Program-made: the position numbers and the translations under genes
Notes under the pieces: generated by a model
Databases searched by the model: none
Told to the model about the DNA's origin: nothing
What the model saw: the letters and a program-made list of their open reading frames with translations, nothing else
Shown here: piece after piece, positions 63,218-64,000 of the stretch
How the letters are laid out: every line of letters starts with the position of its first letter
Position numbering within the stretch: the stretch's first letter is position 1
Assembly: GCA_021739625.1 (NCBI GenBank)
Contig: JAIPBJ010000009.1
Span: forward strand, 1 to 64,000
DNA: 64,000 nucleotides
DNA from: Flavobacteriales bacterium
Lineage (GTDB): Bacteria > Bacteroidota > Bacteroidia > UBA10329
Direction: 5' to 3'

Positions 63218-64000
63218 ATGCCCCGGTCCATCATAGCGCATCTTGCCCGCTGGCCCGCTGCCATGGCCGTGGCGCTCCTCCTATCGGCCCTTGCCTACCT
63301 GTTTGTGGGCGCGTTCGTGGAGGACAACATGACCATCGTCATCGCCATCTTCTACGGCTACATCTCGTCACCGCCCATTGGGCTTTGGATAACGGACTAT
63401 TACACCTTCCTCATCCCCATCATCGCGTGGGGGTGCGAGCTGCTGCCGGGCGTGCCAGTGTTCGGGCTCTTATGGGCCGCGCAGCTTGTGGCATGGCTTG
63501 CGGCCGTGGTGATGTTCGTGGCGGGGCGCACTGCGCAGGCCACGCGCGCAGGGCAGGTGCTGCTGTGGGCCACTGCCCTGCTGCTGCTGAGCGAGGCCCT
63601 TTCGCACCACATCGTGCGGTTCTCCATCATCGCCTCGTTCACCGGGCTGCTGTTCATGCACGAGCGGCAGCGCAACGGACAGCGGCCGCAGGCCATGGAC
63701 ACGGGGCTGTTCCTACTGGGGCTGTTCATGCGCATGCACTCGGCCATCATCATGCTGGCGTTCTTCATGGCCCATGGGGTGCTCACAGGGCGGAGCATTG
63801 CCGACACCTTACGGGCGCACCGCTGGCATCTGGCGGTGTCGGCCCTGCTGCTGGTCACCTATCAGTTGCACGGGGTGCTCACCGAGAATATGGGCACCGT
63901 CATCGAGGCCAACTACGAGTATGCCCTGCTGGAGAAGGACCGCATGTATCCGCTGGCCGACATGCAGACCCATGCCGACAGTGTGCGCCACGCGGCACTC
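63218..64000 (+). CDS. Polytopic membrane protein, partial at the window end
   Basis: The frame from the ATG at 63218 (MPRSIIAHLARWPAAM) stays open to the last base (261 codons); the ORF track omits it because it lacks a stop. It has at least six hydrophobic helices and a first loop with acidic residues (VEDNMTIVIAIFYGYISSPPIG). The layout matches the 557-aa membrane protein at 51655, which also sits in an operon with a radical SAM gene. The minus-strand ORFs over this stretch are shadows. Confidence 0.75.
   Translation, partial: MPRSIIAHLARWPAAMAVALLLSALAYLFVGAFVEDNMTIVIAIFYGYISSPPIGLWITDYYTFLIPIIAWGCELLPGVPVFGLLWAAQLVAWLAAVVMFVAGRTAQATRAGQVLLWATALLLLSEALSHHIVRFSIIASFTGLLFMHERQRNGQRPQAMDTGLFLLGLFMRMHSAIIMLAFFMAHGVLTGRSIADTLRAHRWHLAVSALLLVTYQLHGVLTENMGTVIEANYEYALLEKDRMYPLADMQTHADSVRHAAL

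Noticed and set aside
63400-63858. 152-aa minus-strand ORF
   Set aside because: Antisense to the partial membrane protein that stays open to the window end.

Overview
The window reads as a Bacteroidota chromosome, probably a flavobacterial- or Crocinitomicaceae-like lineage of fairly high GC. The evidence is a TonB-dependent receptor with a carboxypeptidase-regulatory-like N-terminus, T9SS-type C-terminal sorting domains, a diheme SdhCAB, DUF4175 and DUF3299 proteins, and more than fifteen exact or near-exact TAnnTTTG (-7) boxes just upstream of genes in place of sigma70-like promoters. Several starts appear to be TTG and some leaders are almost absent.

Layout. 0.3-6.8 kb: an AT-richer four-gene minus-strand operon encodes an HNH nuclease, a SxPY-type DNA methyltransferase, a large protein with an N-terminal MORC/Hsp90-like ATPase domain and a C-terminal histidine-kinase module, and a long receiver-like protein. 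This is the best candidate for a little-described system: a restriction-modification-like defence operon wired to what looks like an intact phosphorelay. 6.8-15 kb: lipoproteins, an FN3-like lipoprotein, a DUF1961 protein, KatG, a DUF2200 protein and a PIN-PhoH ATPase. 15-24.3 kb: SdhCAB, a histidine kinase/OmpR-family regulator pair, PurQ, a GH1 glucosidase and an esterase. 24.3-30.3 kb: an operon of lamin-tail protein, TonB receptor and secreted endonuclease I, probably for extracellular DNA use. 30.4-35 kb: tRNA-Leu(CAG) with a clear terminator, YbeY, an RsbW-like ATPase and a DUF4175 coiled-coil protein. 35-41 kb: a CocE-like hydrolase, a beta-helix protein and a T9SS protein with five tandem ~72-aa repeats. 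41-45 kb: an ABC transporter with a His-rich permease loop and two DUF3299 proteins (probably metal related), then an MNT/HEPN toxin-antitoxin pair. 44.8-50.8 kb: a small ACP/KS/KS-like cluster, a duplicated-HTH regulator with a striking 21-bp phased repeat array upstream, a PLP decarboxylase and a phosphopantetheinyl transferase that could prime the ACP.

50.8-64 kb: an unusual cluster with four radical-SAM genes, two membrane-anchored SGNH hydrolases, a PhyH-type and an AspH-type dioxygenase, and two polytopic GT-C-like membrane proteins. One radical-SAM gene is broken by an exact 19-bp tandem duplication; removing one copy restores a 518-codon frame, the same length as its intact paralogue. 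Function is unknown; modification of a surface lipid, glycan or secondary metabolite is the natural guess.

Small repeats are scattered between genes: a 131-bp nested palindrome at 8.2 kb, a 40-bp near-perfect palindrome at 47.5 kb, and related 'cacaaaggcgcacgaa' text inside the first codons of a DUF3299 ORF. All calls come from reading the sequence and the supplied ORF track; no database search was run.
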